From Echria macrotheca (taxonomy: Eukaryota; Ascomycota; Sordariomycetes; Sordariales; Schizotheciaceae), in NCBI GenBank assembly GCA_030411725.1, contig MU839840.1, positions 1 through 64,000 on the forward strand: a DNA stretch of 64,000 nt. Reading direction: 5' to 3'. Of the stretch, positions 45,153-55,043 are shown in pieces. The notes under the pieces are model-generated. The model was not told the origin of the DNA. It was given only the letters and a program-made list of their open reading frames with translations, and searched no databases. The stretch's first letter is position 1. Every line of letters starts with the position of its first letter. The position numbers and the translations under genes are program-made.

Positions 45153-47078
45153 ATGTTTACCAGACTGGTGTGCAGTCTGGCCTTGGCCTCATTGGCCTTG
45201 GCAGGGCCCCTGGGCCGCCCGAAGCAATTTGACCTTACCGTCACTTGGGAGAAGCGAGCACCCAATGGATTCAGCCGGAATATGGTTTTGATTAACGGCC
45301 AGTCACCCGGGCCACTCATCGAGGTGGACGAGGGAGACGAGGTGTGGGTCACCATCAACAACCGCATGCCGTTCAACACCACAATACATTTCCATGGTAT
45401 GTAACCCGGTTTCGCCGCTTGTCACAAGACTTGACAACTAACTCGTGCAGGTATCGAGATGGGAGCGACCCCTTGGTCGGATGGCGTACCCGGTGTGACA
45501 CAGCGCGAGATCGCACCCGGGAAAACGTTCGTCTCGAGGTGGACGGCCGCGCAGTATGGCGAATACTGGTATCACGCCCATCACAAGGGCCAGCTCGACG
45601 ACGGCCAGTATGGTCCCATTGTCATCCACCCGAAGAAGGACAGGGCCACGCCTTTTGGTCTTATTTCACAGGACAAGGACACGCTCGCGGCTATCAGCAA
45701 GGCCATTGCGCACATCAAACCGCTCATGCTGAGCGACTGGCTGAACTTTGATTCCGACAAGGCCTTGGAGATCCAGCTTGCATCCAACATGGATGTTCCG
45801 TGCTACGACTCGATGCTCATCAACGGAAAGGGGAAGATCAACTGCTGGCCGGCCGAGAAGTATGCGTCGTTATTGAGCGCCCAGCAGCAGCAAATGCTCA
45901 AGAACGGTAACGCGACCGCCGTAACGGTCAAGGGGTAGGTTGCCTGCCGCTGCAGCATTTCCTCACAGCGTAACTAATATGCAAAATATAGCTGTCTTCC
46001 CAAGCAGGTCATGGCATTGTCCCTTGCCTTTGGCAAACCGGTCAACTACTCGGCCATCCCCGCCGATGTCTTCGACGTCTGCAACCCGACGCAGGGGTCC
46101 AACACCGTCATCGAAGTCAAGAAGGGCGGCAAGTGTGACGACAAGAACGGCACATGGGTCGCGTTTGACGTCGTCGGCGCATACGGCACCTTCACCGCGA
46201 GCTTCTCCATCGACGGACTGCCCATGTACGTTTACGCCGTCGACGGCGAGTACATCGAGCCCCAGCTCGTGCAAGCCATCTCGGTCGGCAACGGCGACCG
46301 GTACTCGTTCCTGGTGCACATCACCGACGCCGGCGACTACACCATCCGACACGCAAACACGCTACCGATCCAGATCATCAGCGGCACGGCCACGCTGTCG
46401 TACCGCCCCAGCGGCCAGACCGTCACGCCCAAGAACTTCACGCAGTACATCAACGACGCCGGCCGCGCGCTCACGCCCGACGTCAAGTTCTATAACCAGA
46501 CGCTGCAGAAGTCGTACCCGCCGTCGCCCGTCGCGCAGAAGGCCGACCAGACCATCATCCTGAACATGGGCAACACCGTCACAGGATACCTGTGGTCGCT
46601 CAACGGCACGTCGCAGCCCCAGACGCAGGAGCAGGCCGAGCCGGTGCTGTTCAAGCCGCACCCGAACGCGCTCGACAACCTGACCATCACGACGCTCAAC
46701 GGGTCGTGGGTCGATCTGATCTTTGTCGCGACCCAGGTGCCGCAGCCGGCGCACCCGATCCACAAGCACGGCAACAAGATGTGGCTGATTGGGTCCGGAC
46801 AGGGCGCATTCAAGTGGCCCAGTGTCGAGGCTGCGATCAAGGAGGTTCCGCTGAGCTTTAATCTCGTGAACCCGCCGAGGCGGGACGGGTTCCAGACGCT
46901 GGTTGCCGGCAAGGGGCCGACCTGGACGGCAGTGCGCTATCATGTTACGAATCCGGGGCCGTGGCTCCTGCATTGCCATATTCAGTCACACATGTTGGGC
47001 GGTATGAGCATGGTGATTCAAGATGGTGTGGATAAGTGGCCCGTGACGCCGCCGGAGTATCTGGCTTACGGAGCATGA
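45153..47078 (+). CDS. Secreted multicopper oxidase (laccase-like)
   Basis: Three exons (45153-45396, 45451-45934, 45992-47078) give 604 aa. A signal peptide (about residues 1-18) precedes the three cupredoxin domains. All copper-binding motifs are present: HFHG, WYHAHH, HPIHKHG and HCHIQSHMLGGM, giving a type 1 Cys-His site plus the trinuclear cluster. The residue after the axial position (M in HMLGGM) is like other pigment-pathway oxidases, not plant laccase. Such enzymes (Gip1 of aurofusarin, VdtB of viriditoxin, YA/Abr2 of conidial pigments) couple or oxidise phenolic polyketides outside the cell or at the wall. Here it is the obvious candidate for phenol coupling of the PKS product. The phase-1 intron splits the HFHG glycine. 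Confidence 0.93.
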
Positions 47079-47933
47079 TGGGGTATATATGCAGTGGCGG
47101 ATTCTTTTGTCTTTCAGAGCCGGGATTTTGGTCTAACAACATTAGAATCATTAGAATGGAGGCTTTATCCAGGCCTGATAATTAGTTAATCTTCAAATGC
47201 ATAGTCGGCAGCAATGCCGAGGTTTAGGGTGTCTCTGTATCCGTTGTCGACTGGAACATGTGTGGTTGTGAGTCTGTTGAGCGTTCATGTTATGTTGTTC
47301 GGTCGGAAGTAGCATCAGTGGATTAATCAGGTCGTCGAGCCACTCAGAGAGCTTCGGTCGTCCAACAAGGTCCGATTTGAGAGGTTTGTCATTTGAGCTA
47401 CCTAGGTACCTAGGTACCTAATGTGTCACGATGGCGATGGCGGCCACGCGAGTGGCTGCAATTGCTGGCCATCGATCTGCCTCCAAGGAGTGTAACAAAA
47501 AAGGAGAAGAGGCTACTTCCGCCATCAGGACTGCGTAAACAGCTACCCCTCCCCATCGATGTTGACTCAAAGCCAACATTGACTGGGCACGATCCGCTAA
47601 ATCACGCCATTTTCGAGACGGAAAGAAGAAAGATATGTACCGTTCCTTCCTCTGCTACAGCAGAGCGCTCCACATTTCCCAGGAGTATAAACCCCCCCCC
47701 TCTCTCTCTCCTTCTTCTGCAGCTCTTCCACCTAACATCATATTACCTGATTCACCGATCAAGGAGCTCAGCCCCAAAACAGTACGTAGGTACGCAGCCG
47801 ACATGTCTCTAAATTCTAAACTGATGAACGCCTCCTGTTGAACACCACATACACACCCGTCCTACCATTATGCCGCTGTGAAATAACAACACGAAAATCA
47901 CCCGCACCATCTCTAGGTATGTGACGTAACGTT
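47079..47933. other. Intergenic, convergent 3' flanks with microsatellite
   Basis: Lies between converging genes. It contains three TACCTAGG units at 47399-47420, and TATAAA at 47686-47691 followed by nine C and five TC repeats (47692-47710). No convincing coding frame follows the TATA-like element on the plus strand. Confidence 0.5.
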
Positions 47934-49049
47934 TCACACATACTCCCCGGGGCTTTCGGTTCCCCGCAGGAGCTTCATTTTTGTCTCCATCTCCAATTTC
48001 TCCGCCCTCTTCTGCGCCCGTGTTCGTTTGGGGAACTCGCCGTCAGACCCGCTCAAGAAGCGACCGGGATGCCAGATAGCGAGTACCAGGAGCGCGACCA
48101 TCATCGGGAAGCAGTCGAGTGCGTAGATGTACTCCTCGTGGAACGGGACCGGGTTGTCGGGTGTGAAGCCGCGCGAAAACTCGATAATACGGAAGATGAT
48201 TCGGATCTAGACGAGTTAGTCTTTTGCACGGGCATGTGTCGTATGAAGACTTACTGTGATACAGACCAACACCCCGTACAGGGCGAGCAAAAGGGGCTTC
48301 CAATCCCGGCCTCCACCGTGGACAGAAACACCGTTTCTCAGTGGGCTGCATGCCCTGTGGAACATGATCATGAGTCCGAGGAAGATGAAAATGAACAACT
48401 GCTGCAGAGCCGTGCCGCCGGTGTAGATATTCAGCCCGGTCTTGACCGTCTCAGGTGCCGCGCCAGGGCTGGCCATGATTCCGCCGGCCGCCTGGACAAT
48501 GAAGCTAAGCACGTCTGCCAGCACGAAGAACAGCGAGATGCGCCTCGCGCTGATGCCAGCCACCTTGGCGTCCCGACTCCAGAAGTTGACCATGCGCGCG
48601 AATGTCATGTATACGAAGGCGTTGATCCACAGCGGCGCTAGCAGAAAGAGGATGCTCCATGCCGTCGCGAGGCCGATTTGTTGTTGGTCGCGGGTACCAA
48701 CGGCGTGGATGGCGAACGCGGCTGTTTCCCATAGGGCGCCCATGATCACGACCCAGGCATATTTCTGGGTTTGTTAGGCCGATGCCTCATCTCTACTTAG
48801 GTAGACAGGGATATATACCTTTTTGAAAACGGTGGCTTCGAAGAAGTGAATGCCTAGCAATATGCCGAAAATGACAGCAACGGCAACGGCGGGTGCAAAT
48901 TGTGGATCGTAGTTGTAATATGAGTTGCAGGCGTCGAGCGGGACGTGGCCGTTGGGCCCTGGGGTCGCCGTTACGCAGTCGGTTGGCTCGTCGTCATAAT
49001 CATCTCGCCGGAGGATTGTTCGAGTCGCCATGATCAGGGGCAGATCCAT
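47934..49049 (-). CDS. RTA1-family membrane protein (lipid-translocating exporter type)
   Basis: Three exons (49049-48819, 48764-48255, 48206-47934) encode 337 aa. A polar N-terminus with three acidic residues leads to seven hydrophobic segments. Family marks are YNYDPQFAPAVAVAVIFG at the start of helix 1, ETAAFAIHA, the long helix 3 with LLAPLWINAFVYMTFARMV, a loop ending VLADVLSFIVQAAGG, and the C-terminal IRIIFRIIEFSRGF...HEEYIYALDCFPM. RTA1-like proteins (yeast Rsb1, Rta1) are plasma-membrane proteins tied to resistance to toxic lipids and azole-type drugs. The start is 49049 or the in-frame ATG at 49031. It may contribute self-protection next to the polyketide cluster, but this is inference; the family is widespread. 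Confidence 0.88.
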
Positions 49050-50034
49050 GGTGGCGGCTGGATTCTTGGCGTCTCGTCGTGTCAGTTGAGGAGATCGATT
49101 AGATAAGAAACGTTTCTGTAGCGAGAGAATGATGGAACTTGAGATGGATAGAAGACGACGGAGAGAAAGAGATTATTAAATGGCGAGTTTGGCCTTGCAA
49201 ATTATAGCAGCGCCGCGCATGTTCGTCTCGATCCAGAGTTGAAGGCTAGGGTCATGCACATTAGAATCACAGAATGCAGTGAGAGCAAGGTTGCCGCTCG
49301 CCAAACCCCTGTCCAAGGAATACACACAGCCGCAGCCCTGCTGCGGCACGACAGAAACCCCAACCACAACTGAACTTCAAGCATTGGTCAGGGCTTCTTT
49401 GGCGAATGGGCCAATCAACGGGCAGCGGAACTCCGTAGCTGGCGTTGACAGCAGAACCGTTAGCAGATCCATAGACACTTAGCGCATTCGAAGGAACGCC
49501 ACAGCCGTGTTTTAGTGTCCAACAATTAGGCTCCGAGATAAGTATGCACGGGGTTGTTCGACTTGAGGCTCAGTTGTGGTCCACGAATGAAGCCGATGTC
49601 GATGTCGAGGCGCGTATGCTCTCCATGTCAGGACAAAATATGGGTACACGTGGAAGCGTGGCAGTTGATTTCCTTCTCAGCACCATGAATGATCCGTTGA
49701 AGCCTGAAAAACCAGGAGAAATAACCAGGGTACCCAGGTATCGTTAAACATTGGTCAAGTTTTTTGAAAGCACCTAGGAAGGAGCACCCACGGCGGATAA
49801 CAGGAGCACACGGACCAGTAGGGCCTGTACCTATTTAGCCAGCCGTCAGGGCCCATCCTCTCTTCTACCAAGCAACCGTCCTTACCTGGTCTTTCAACCT
49901 GCACCCCACGAAGACGGACAGAGCTCCTTCACCAACCACAACAGACAGAGAATGAGATACCGACATCTTGAGGTTTCAATAACCGCCTTTTGCTACGCTA
50001 TTACGCGCCTAACCCTCGCACCTACTCCGATACC
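49050..50034. other. Intergenic
   Basis: Holds the RTA1 promoter (near 49050-49200) and the 3' flank of the papain-like gene. Short frames (up to 67 codons) are unsupported. No repeat or RNA gene was seen. Confidence 0.5.
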
Positions 50035-51072
50035 TCAGTTCTTTGCCTTTCCACCCTGCATAAAAGTCCACGGGCTGTCGACGGCCCAAGGCCAGTTCGC
50101 CTCGCCGTCATTGTGAGCCAACCACTCGTACGGCATCCACGAGAAGCCGTTGTCGCCCCAAGCCGGACCCCACGAGTTCTGAATCAGGAATGCACCCTTG
50201 CTCGACGTTCCCGGCGCCTTCTTGTTATCGTCCCAGCCAATGGCGAGGAGCGCATGACGACGGCCGCCATATCCCTCGCCGGGGCGCGGAATCGGCCAGA
50301 TGTTGCTATTCGGCTTGCCGCCCGAGGGCCAGTTGCCCCACTGCCACCAAGAGTCGTACAGTTTGCAGGCGAAGACGATGGGGTATCCGCGCTGGATGCA
50401 GCGCTTCCAGCAGGTGGCGTCGCGCTCGCCGGGGCGCGCGTAGCCGAGGGCCTGGTGCAGCACGGCTGTTTGGAAGCACTGGGGCTCGGGCTGGCGGGCA
50501 GGCCAGTCGTTGGGCTGGAACATGTGGTTGTTGGGTTGCACCACAGCATCGTACGGCCACTTGCCGCTACCGACCTGGTGGGCCTGGATCGAGGCGTCCT
50601 CGGGAGGAGCGCCGAGGGCGCGCATGATCTTGATGACGTCGCGTGCGTTGGCGCCGCTGTCGCGGAGCTGGGGGGCGTCGTTGCCCTGGGGCCGGTTGCC
50701 CGGCTGGCGCAGGGCGTCGAAGAACTTGGCCGACGGCACTGTGGACGGGTTCTTGGCGGCACCGAGGCGGGCGATGTAGTACAGGAAGAGACGCGACGGC
50801 ACATAGTCGCCGTACTGGACGCCCTGGCGCTGCAGTTCGTAGAGGTAAAGCTGAGCGACAGCGTTGGGCATGCACGTGCCGATGCGGCCCTGGTCGAAGG
50901 CGCCGCCCTTGTTGACCTTGTAGTTGAGGGGGGCTTTGAGGACGCTGAACTCGGCCGGAAGAGAGCCGGTGCCCATGCCCATCTCCGACATGTCGACTTC
51001 CTGGTCCCGCGGATCGGGCTGGTCAAAGACCGCACCGGGGAGGAAGTTGTCGGGGAACTCGTCGTGCGACAT
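50035..51072 (-). CDS. Papain-like (C1 family) cysteine protease-like protein
   Basis: A single exon of 345 aa with the complete papain catalytic set: Gln61 and Cys67 in DQGRIGTCMPN, His273 in GGRRHALLAIGW and Asn299 in IQNSWGPAWGDNG. There is no signal peptide and no ERFNIN-type propeptide; the N-terminal 45 residues are short and acidic. The layout resembles cytosolic bacterial C1-family proteins more than lysosomal cathepsins. Papain-type C1 peptidases are uncommon in filamentous ascomycetes, so the gene may have been acquired. The start is the ATG at 51072 (MSHDEF). An upstream in-frame extension to 51183 has basic, non-conserved sequence and covers the TATATAAG at about 51190. Its substrate and role are unknown. 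Confidence 0.85.
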   Translation of the reverse strand: MSHDEFPDNFLPGAVFDQPDPRDQEVDMSEMGMGTGSLPAEFSVLKAPLNYKVNKGGAFDQGRIGTCMPNAVAQLYLYELQRQGVQYGDYVPSRLFLYYIARLGAAKNPSTVPSAKFFDALRQPGNRPQGNDAPQLRDSGANARDVIKIMRALGAPPEDASIQAHQVGSGKWPYDAVVQPNNHMFQPNDWPARQPEPQCFQTAVLHQALGYARPGERDATCWKRCIQRGYPIVFACKLYDSWWQWGNWPSGGKPNSNIWPIPRPGEGYGGRRHALLAIGWDDNKKAPGTSSKGAFLIQNSWGPAWGDNGFSWMPYEWLAHNDGEANWPWAVDSPWTFMQGGKAKN

Positions 51073-51419
51073 TTTTGCTTCTAAGAGATTGTAGGGATGG
51101 TGATAAAAATGTATGAGGATGAAGAAGCTGCTTGTGGTGGATGAGAGGTTGTTTGATCGAGACTTCAGGTTCACCAAGTTCATCCGGGCTTATATACCTG
51201 TTTGGAGCCATCTCTTCCAGAGGTTGATTTCCACCGTCCACGACAACAGGGAACGATTAAGCGCCATGTCAAGAGTTGCGTCCATCTATTGACAGTCACA
51301 GCCTCATTCTCACAGCTCAGCTGGTATTATCGTCCAATCGAGTCTCCTTGTCGAGATTCTCGGCATTATCACGAAGCCTCTTGAGGGACCTCAGCCCGGA
51401 TCTAGCGACGGCTTTTAGT

Positions 51420-51572
51420 CAAAGCGAGTCTTTGCAGACAATAGCTGGTTGAAAGCGTCCCTGTAGGGTGGAGGACGGGGCGTCTAGATCAATTCAGCTA
51501 GAGTCTAGCCTTCGCCTCTGGACCAAAGTGGTTGTTTGCAGGTGATAGCAGGGTGAACGTGTCCCTATAGGG
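51420..51572. repeat. Imperfect 49-base direct repeat, two copies
   Basis: Copies at 51420-51468 and 51524-51572 (offset 104) match at about three quarters of positions and share TTTGCAG at the same place and GTCCCT-TAGGG at the end. Many differences are transitions, as in RIP-like decay, but the number is too small to call. Confidence 0.5.
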
Positions 51573-52047
51573 AAAGAATGCGGAGAAACTCCACGGCGGG
51601 AGGAACCTTGGGTCCACCTGTGGGTCTTCGGGGTGTCCGGCAGCGGCTACATCCCCTGCTAGTCTCTAACAGATGAGGTCTGGACTATCAAGGTTCTTTG
51701 GGAATAGGACACACCCGATCCAGCCCCTAGATAGGTAGGATCCATCTAACGGTCAGGGAAGCGGCGCAAGCAGGAGTTTGCCTTCCTCGCCCTCATCGGC
51801 AGTAGATTAGATCTGATGAGATGAAGCTTCGCAGCCAACTTACAACCCGATTCAGCTCCTGCAAGTCCTCTTTACGGCTGGCCCATTGCAAAGGCTAATA
51901 GATTCCAACAATCACGGCGCTCGTCGCCGTCCTACACCGAGCGTTGTAGGCCTGCAGAGTCACAGAGTGCTGCAAAGGAGGCTCCTGTCTGTCCAATTCG
52001 GGAGGCCTTCAAGACCGCCCGCCTACAATACCCCCCAGCTCCATTCG

Positions 52048-52089
52048 CTAGTCTAGAAGCAAGTGGAGTATTGTTGTCCACTAGACTAG
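52048..52089. repeat. Inverted repeat with potential hairpin
   Basis: CTAGTCTAG at 52048-52056 pairs perfectly with CTAGACTAG at 52081-52089. An inner GTGGA (52063-52067) pairs with TCCAC (52077-52081). A bulge of six bases separates the stems. No associated coding sequence. Confidence 0.55.
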
Positions 52090-52538
52090 ACTCAGTTAAT
52101 GGTATTGGGTGTGATCCGTTGACGTTGCATCGTCCGGACTATTTGCCCCTGAGTCTCGATTGGCCCAATCCCGAGAAGGGACTTGATATTTACTCGTTGT
52201 CCGGGAGAGCCTAGGCCCTGGGAACATGCTGCCCAGCCAGCCATTTATTCTGTCGGACCGTACAGCTTTCTTACTCGCCCCTGAGCTAATCCTTTGTCCG
52301 GTATATGTGGCGGGGCGATGTGGGAACTGGTGAGTGTTGGAGGCCCCAAATAGGTATCGAATAAGGCGTCTGTTAGACAGCATGAGAATAAGCCCCCAAA
52401 AAATATTTCTCAAAATGCACAACACAAGAGCACCCTAAAAGCTACCTTGTCACCATCACTGAATGTAAGTCTTTTGTTCCAAACAATGATACTTGGTTTC
52501 TGTGCGGAACGTCGTCTCATCCCACGGTTGAGACACCT

Positions 52539-53081
52539 TCACGACGCCGTCCGTCCATCAACAGTGTTATAAATCTCCCAAGTGACCAACCAGTTCGTAA
52601 CATTGTATCCCTCGGCAATTTCGCAAGCAAACAGCCCCCTCCCACCGACCCTTCCGTCAACAGCCCCAAGGTCAATCAGGTTGTCGAGCGTGTTAGTAAT
52701 AAAGACGTCGCTGACGACGACGGTCTTAGCCAGCTCCTCGTCGGACGGGATGACACTGCTGCCACCCGAGATGTCATCATCAGGGTCTTCCTCGGGCGTG
52801 GGAAGTTGATAGGCCGCGTGGAATCCGCATGTCTCGCTATGTATATCGAAGGTATAATTATTCTTCGACGAGGGTGACCAAGGGACAAAAGCGCGAGAGA
52901 CGAATGCTGAGAGTGCCTGGCAGTCGGCCACAAGCGGGGAGGTTGGTGTGGTTTTGGGGCCACCAAGGTTTATCGTGCATTTTGGTGCTGGCGTCGCAGG
53001 AATGGGGGTGCTGGCTGGAGATGTTGTGGTAGGCACTGCTGCCGCTGCAGCGGTGAGTATCGTGAAGAAGGGAAACTTCAT
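52539..53081 (-). CDS. Ecp2/Hce2-like small secreted protein
   Basis: A single exon of 180 aa. A signal peptide (about residues 1-16) is followed by a short Thr/Pro-rich linker and a domain with SPLVADCQAL, an ETCGFHA cysteine and a last Cys in FACEIAEGYNVTNW, the spacing of the Ecp2/Hce2 effector domain (a four-cysteine fold found in fungal effectors). The segment DNLIDLGAVDGRVGG matches the usual family helix before the last Cys. Family members are secreted into the plant apoplast and some elicit necrosis, but many are of unknown role and no activity is shown here. The gene sits close to a second secreted protein (SGNH-like). Confidence 0.7.
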   Translation of the reverse strand: MKFPFFTILTAAAAAVPTTTSPASTPIPATPAPKCTINLGGPKTTPTSPLVADCQALSAFVSRAFVPWSPSSKNNYTFDIHSETCGFHAAYQLPTPEEDPDDDISGGSSVIPSDEELAKTVVVSDVFITNTLDNLIDLGAVDGRVGGRGLFACEIAEGYNVTNWLVTWEIYNTVDGRTAS

Positions 53082-53760
53082 CGTGTGTTATCGTGTTTCT
53101 CGCAGTGAATTGCGACTTTCTAGGGCCAGTTGTCGTCTGCTACTGATCTCAGATACACACATACCTGGCAGCGCGGCCGGCGAGGACTTAATACCTATCA
53201 ATTCGAAGATCATCGTTCTAGGGAATTCCTGCGGCCACGGACTCCACGGTGTCCCAACCCGCTTGATGCTACCACTATGACGATTAAGCCCCGACTCTTT
53301 CTACTTCGAGGCGCTGCTGGCTGATGCGGCTCGCTTGGTGCACTCACCGTGGTATTGCAACTCGAGGAAATGAACAGGGGCGTGGTGCTGACCGGGACGT
53401 TGGATAGGAGTAAGCATAAGGCGTTTTGCGGCCGCTCGTCTAATGATCCTGCCGATTTCCGAACGCTTCCTGGGAGATCATACAAGGACAAACATCATGC
53501 AGTCTACCTAGTTATGTACCTAGGTAGGGATATACCTTATATAATTGAAGGGACCGAATCACCAACATACAAATGGCGCTTCAACATCAAAATCAGCCCC
53601 GACGAAAAGACTTGCGACACGGCTGCGCCACACGTGAGATCTCGCAGAAACTTGTTCATTTCTACGAGTGCCAATGGCTGTTGGCCTGCAAATAAGATTC
53701 GTTCGCGCTCCAAATGACCTTCTCATTACAAGGCATTTCTCCATGACATTGACGTCCAAA
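53082..53760. other. Intergenic
   Basis: Promoter of the Ecp2-like gene and 3' flank of the SGNH-like gene. No other feature is supported; TACCTAGGTA occurs near 53515. Confidence 0.5.
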
Positions 53761-54366
53761 TCAGCCCCAAAAGGCGAGAGCCTGTTTGCCCAGCGAGCTC
53801 TGCCCGGCCGTGTTGGCGTGACATCCGTCCTGAACCTCGCCTTTCATGAGCTTGAAGTCGCCGGGGTATGTAACGTTGAGGGAGGCATCGGCACCGGCTT
53901 TCTTGGCGAGATCGACAGTCATCTGGGGACCCTGGGGCCCGGCCAGGAAGCAACTGGTTGGGTTGTCCGGGTAGATGGGCTGGCCGGTGATGTAAATCTT
54001 GGCGCCGGGAGCGGCGTGCTGGCGGGCGGCGGCGATCATCTGCTTGACCTCGTCGTAGGTGGCGCCCGGGTTCTGGAAGATGCAGATCATGACCCAGACC
54101 TCGGTCGGCTTGCCGTACTTGGCCACCTGCTTGTCGAACATGCCCCAGCTCGACGAGCTCGGGCTTGTCCACGACTGCACCACCAGTCCGCCGGTGCCGT
54201 AGGGGCCCCACATATGCTTGCCCTTGTTGGCAACGTAGCCCTGGGCGACGTTCTCGGCCATAGAGCAGCCGATGAAGCCCATGGTGTACTGTCCTGATGT
54301 CTGGCGCTTTTCGGTGGGGCTTGAGGCTGCGAGGCCGAGCAGAAACGGAATGAGAGTGAACTTCAT
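53761..54366 (-). CDS. Secreted SGNH-hydrolase-like protein
   Basis: A single exon of 201 aa with a signal peptide and an apparent Kex2 site (EKR near residue 20). An early block GFIGCSMAENVAQGY matches the position of the catalytic GxS block, with Ser35; the C-terminal DGCHANTAGQSSLGKQALAFWG supplies the Asp-x-x-His pair of the SGNH triad. A central TYDEVKQMIAAARQHAAPGAKIYITGQPIY fits the Asn/Gly oxyanion region loosely. Such secreted proteins are often esterases of plant polysaccharides. The annotation rests on these motifs only, and a closely related non-catalytic family cannot be ruled out. A minus-strand TATAAG lies near 54465. Confidence 0.65.
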   Translation of the reverse strand: MKFTLIPFLLGLAASSPTEKRQTSGQYTMGFIGCSMAENVAQGYVANKGKHMWGPYGTGGLVVQSWTSPSSSSWGMFDKQVAKYGKPTEVWVMICIFQNPGATYDEVKQMIAAARQHAAPGAKIYITGQPIYPDNPTSCFLAGPQGPQMTVDLAKKAGADASLNVTYPGDFKLMKGEVQDGCHANTAGQSSLGKQALAFWG

Positions 54367-55043
54367 CTTGGTATTGGGATGGTGGGTTGTTTTAGCTTGG
54401 GTAGATGTTTGGAATATCAGGCTTGTTTCTGTCTTTTTGTCCCTCCCTGAAGTCGTCGAGGCTACTTATACACGGAGGACGCGACATCCATCTTGCCGTC
54501 GTCGCCAGCCGAGCTGGAGTCGAATGGGGATCCCAGAGCGGAAAAGATGGAGAACGATACAAAGAATGGTTGCCGGTTCCAGCGGCCGGAGTCTCTGTAG
54601 ATTCACCCAGATGGCCGGCATCTTTCATATATTACCGTGTTCTCGGTCTTCAGTCCGGCGGTAGTCTGCCTCTCCACCGTTCGGCGACCCGGATCTTTGC
54701 CAGCCGGGTGCCTGATTGGACGGCGTGGGATGATGCTGCTTACGGTTTAGCGCCCCGGAGGTGAGTTGACCGGGAGCGGACCAATCGGGGCTTGGTAGGT
54801 TGCACGAGAAACAACCACATTTTTGCGTTTCACGGTCGAGCGGTGAATGGCTGTTTCAAAGTCCCGACAGCACGAGCCGGTGGCCAGGTAGTTGGGATCG
54901 AGCTTTTCTGGCTATTTCCCATTTACAACCCGGCATCGACTATCTACCTACTTCAAAAATAAACCTCTCCGCCGTTCCCAAACAAGCCCCAATTCGCGCC
55001 TCAGGGCCTCAGCAACATTTCCGGATTGCACAGCCGCCGCATC
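54367..55043. other. Divergent intergenic region
   Basis: Promoters of the SGNH-like gene (minus) and the zinc-cluster gene (plus). No gene is supported in the frames seen. Confidence 0.5.

Larger units (their letters stand above)
51073..52538. other. Intergenic with imperfect direct and inverted repeats
   Basis: About 1.5 kb with no supported gene. It contains a 49-base imperfect direct repeat (51420-51468 and 51524-51572) and a hairpin-forming inverted repeat (52048-52089). A minus-strand frame of 109 codons (52425-52096) has no motif. The region looks like decayed repetitive DNA. Confidence 0.5.

Noticed and set aside
48069..48641. 190-codon plus-strand frame over the RTA1 gene
   Set aside because: Antisense to a well-supported membrane-protein gene with splice sites.
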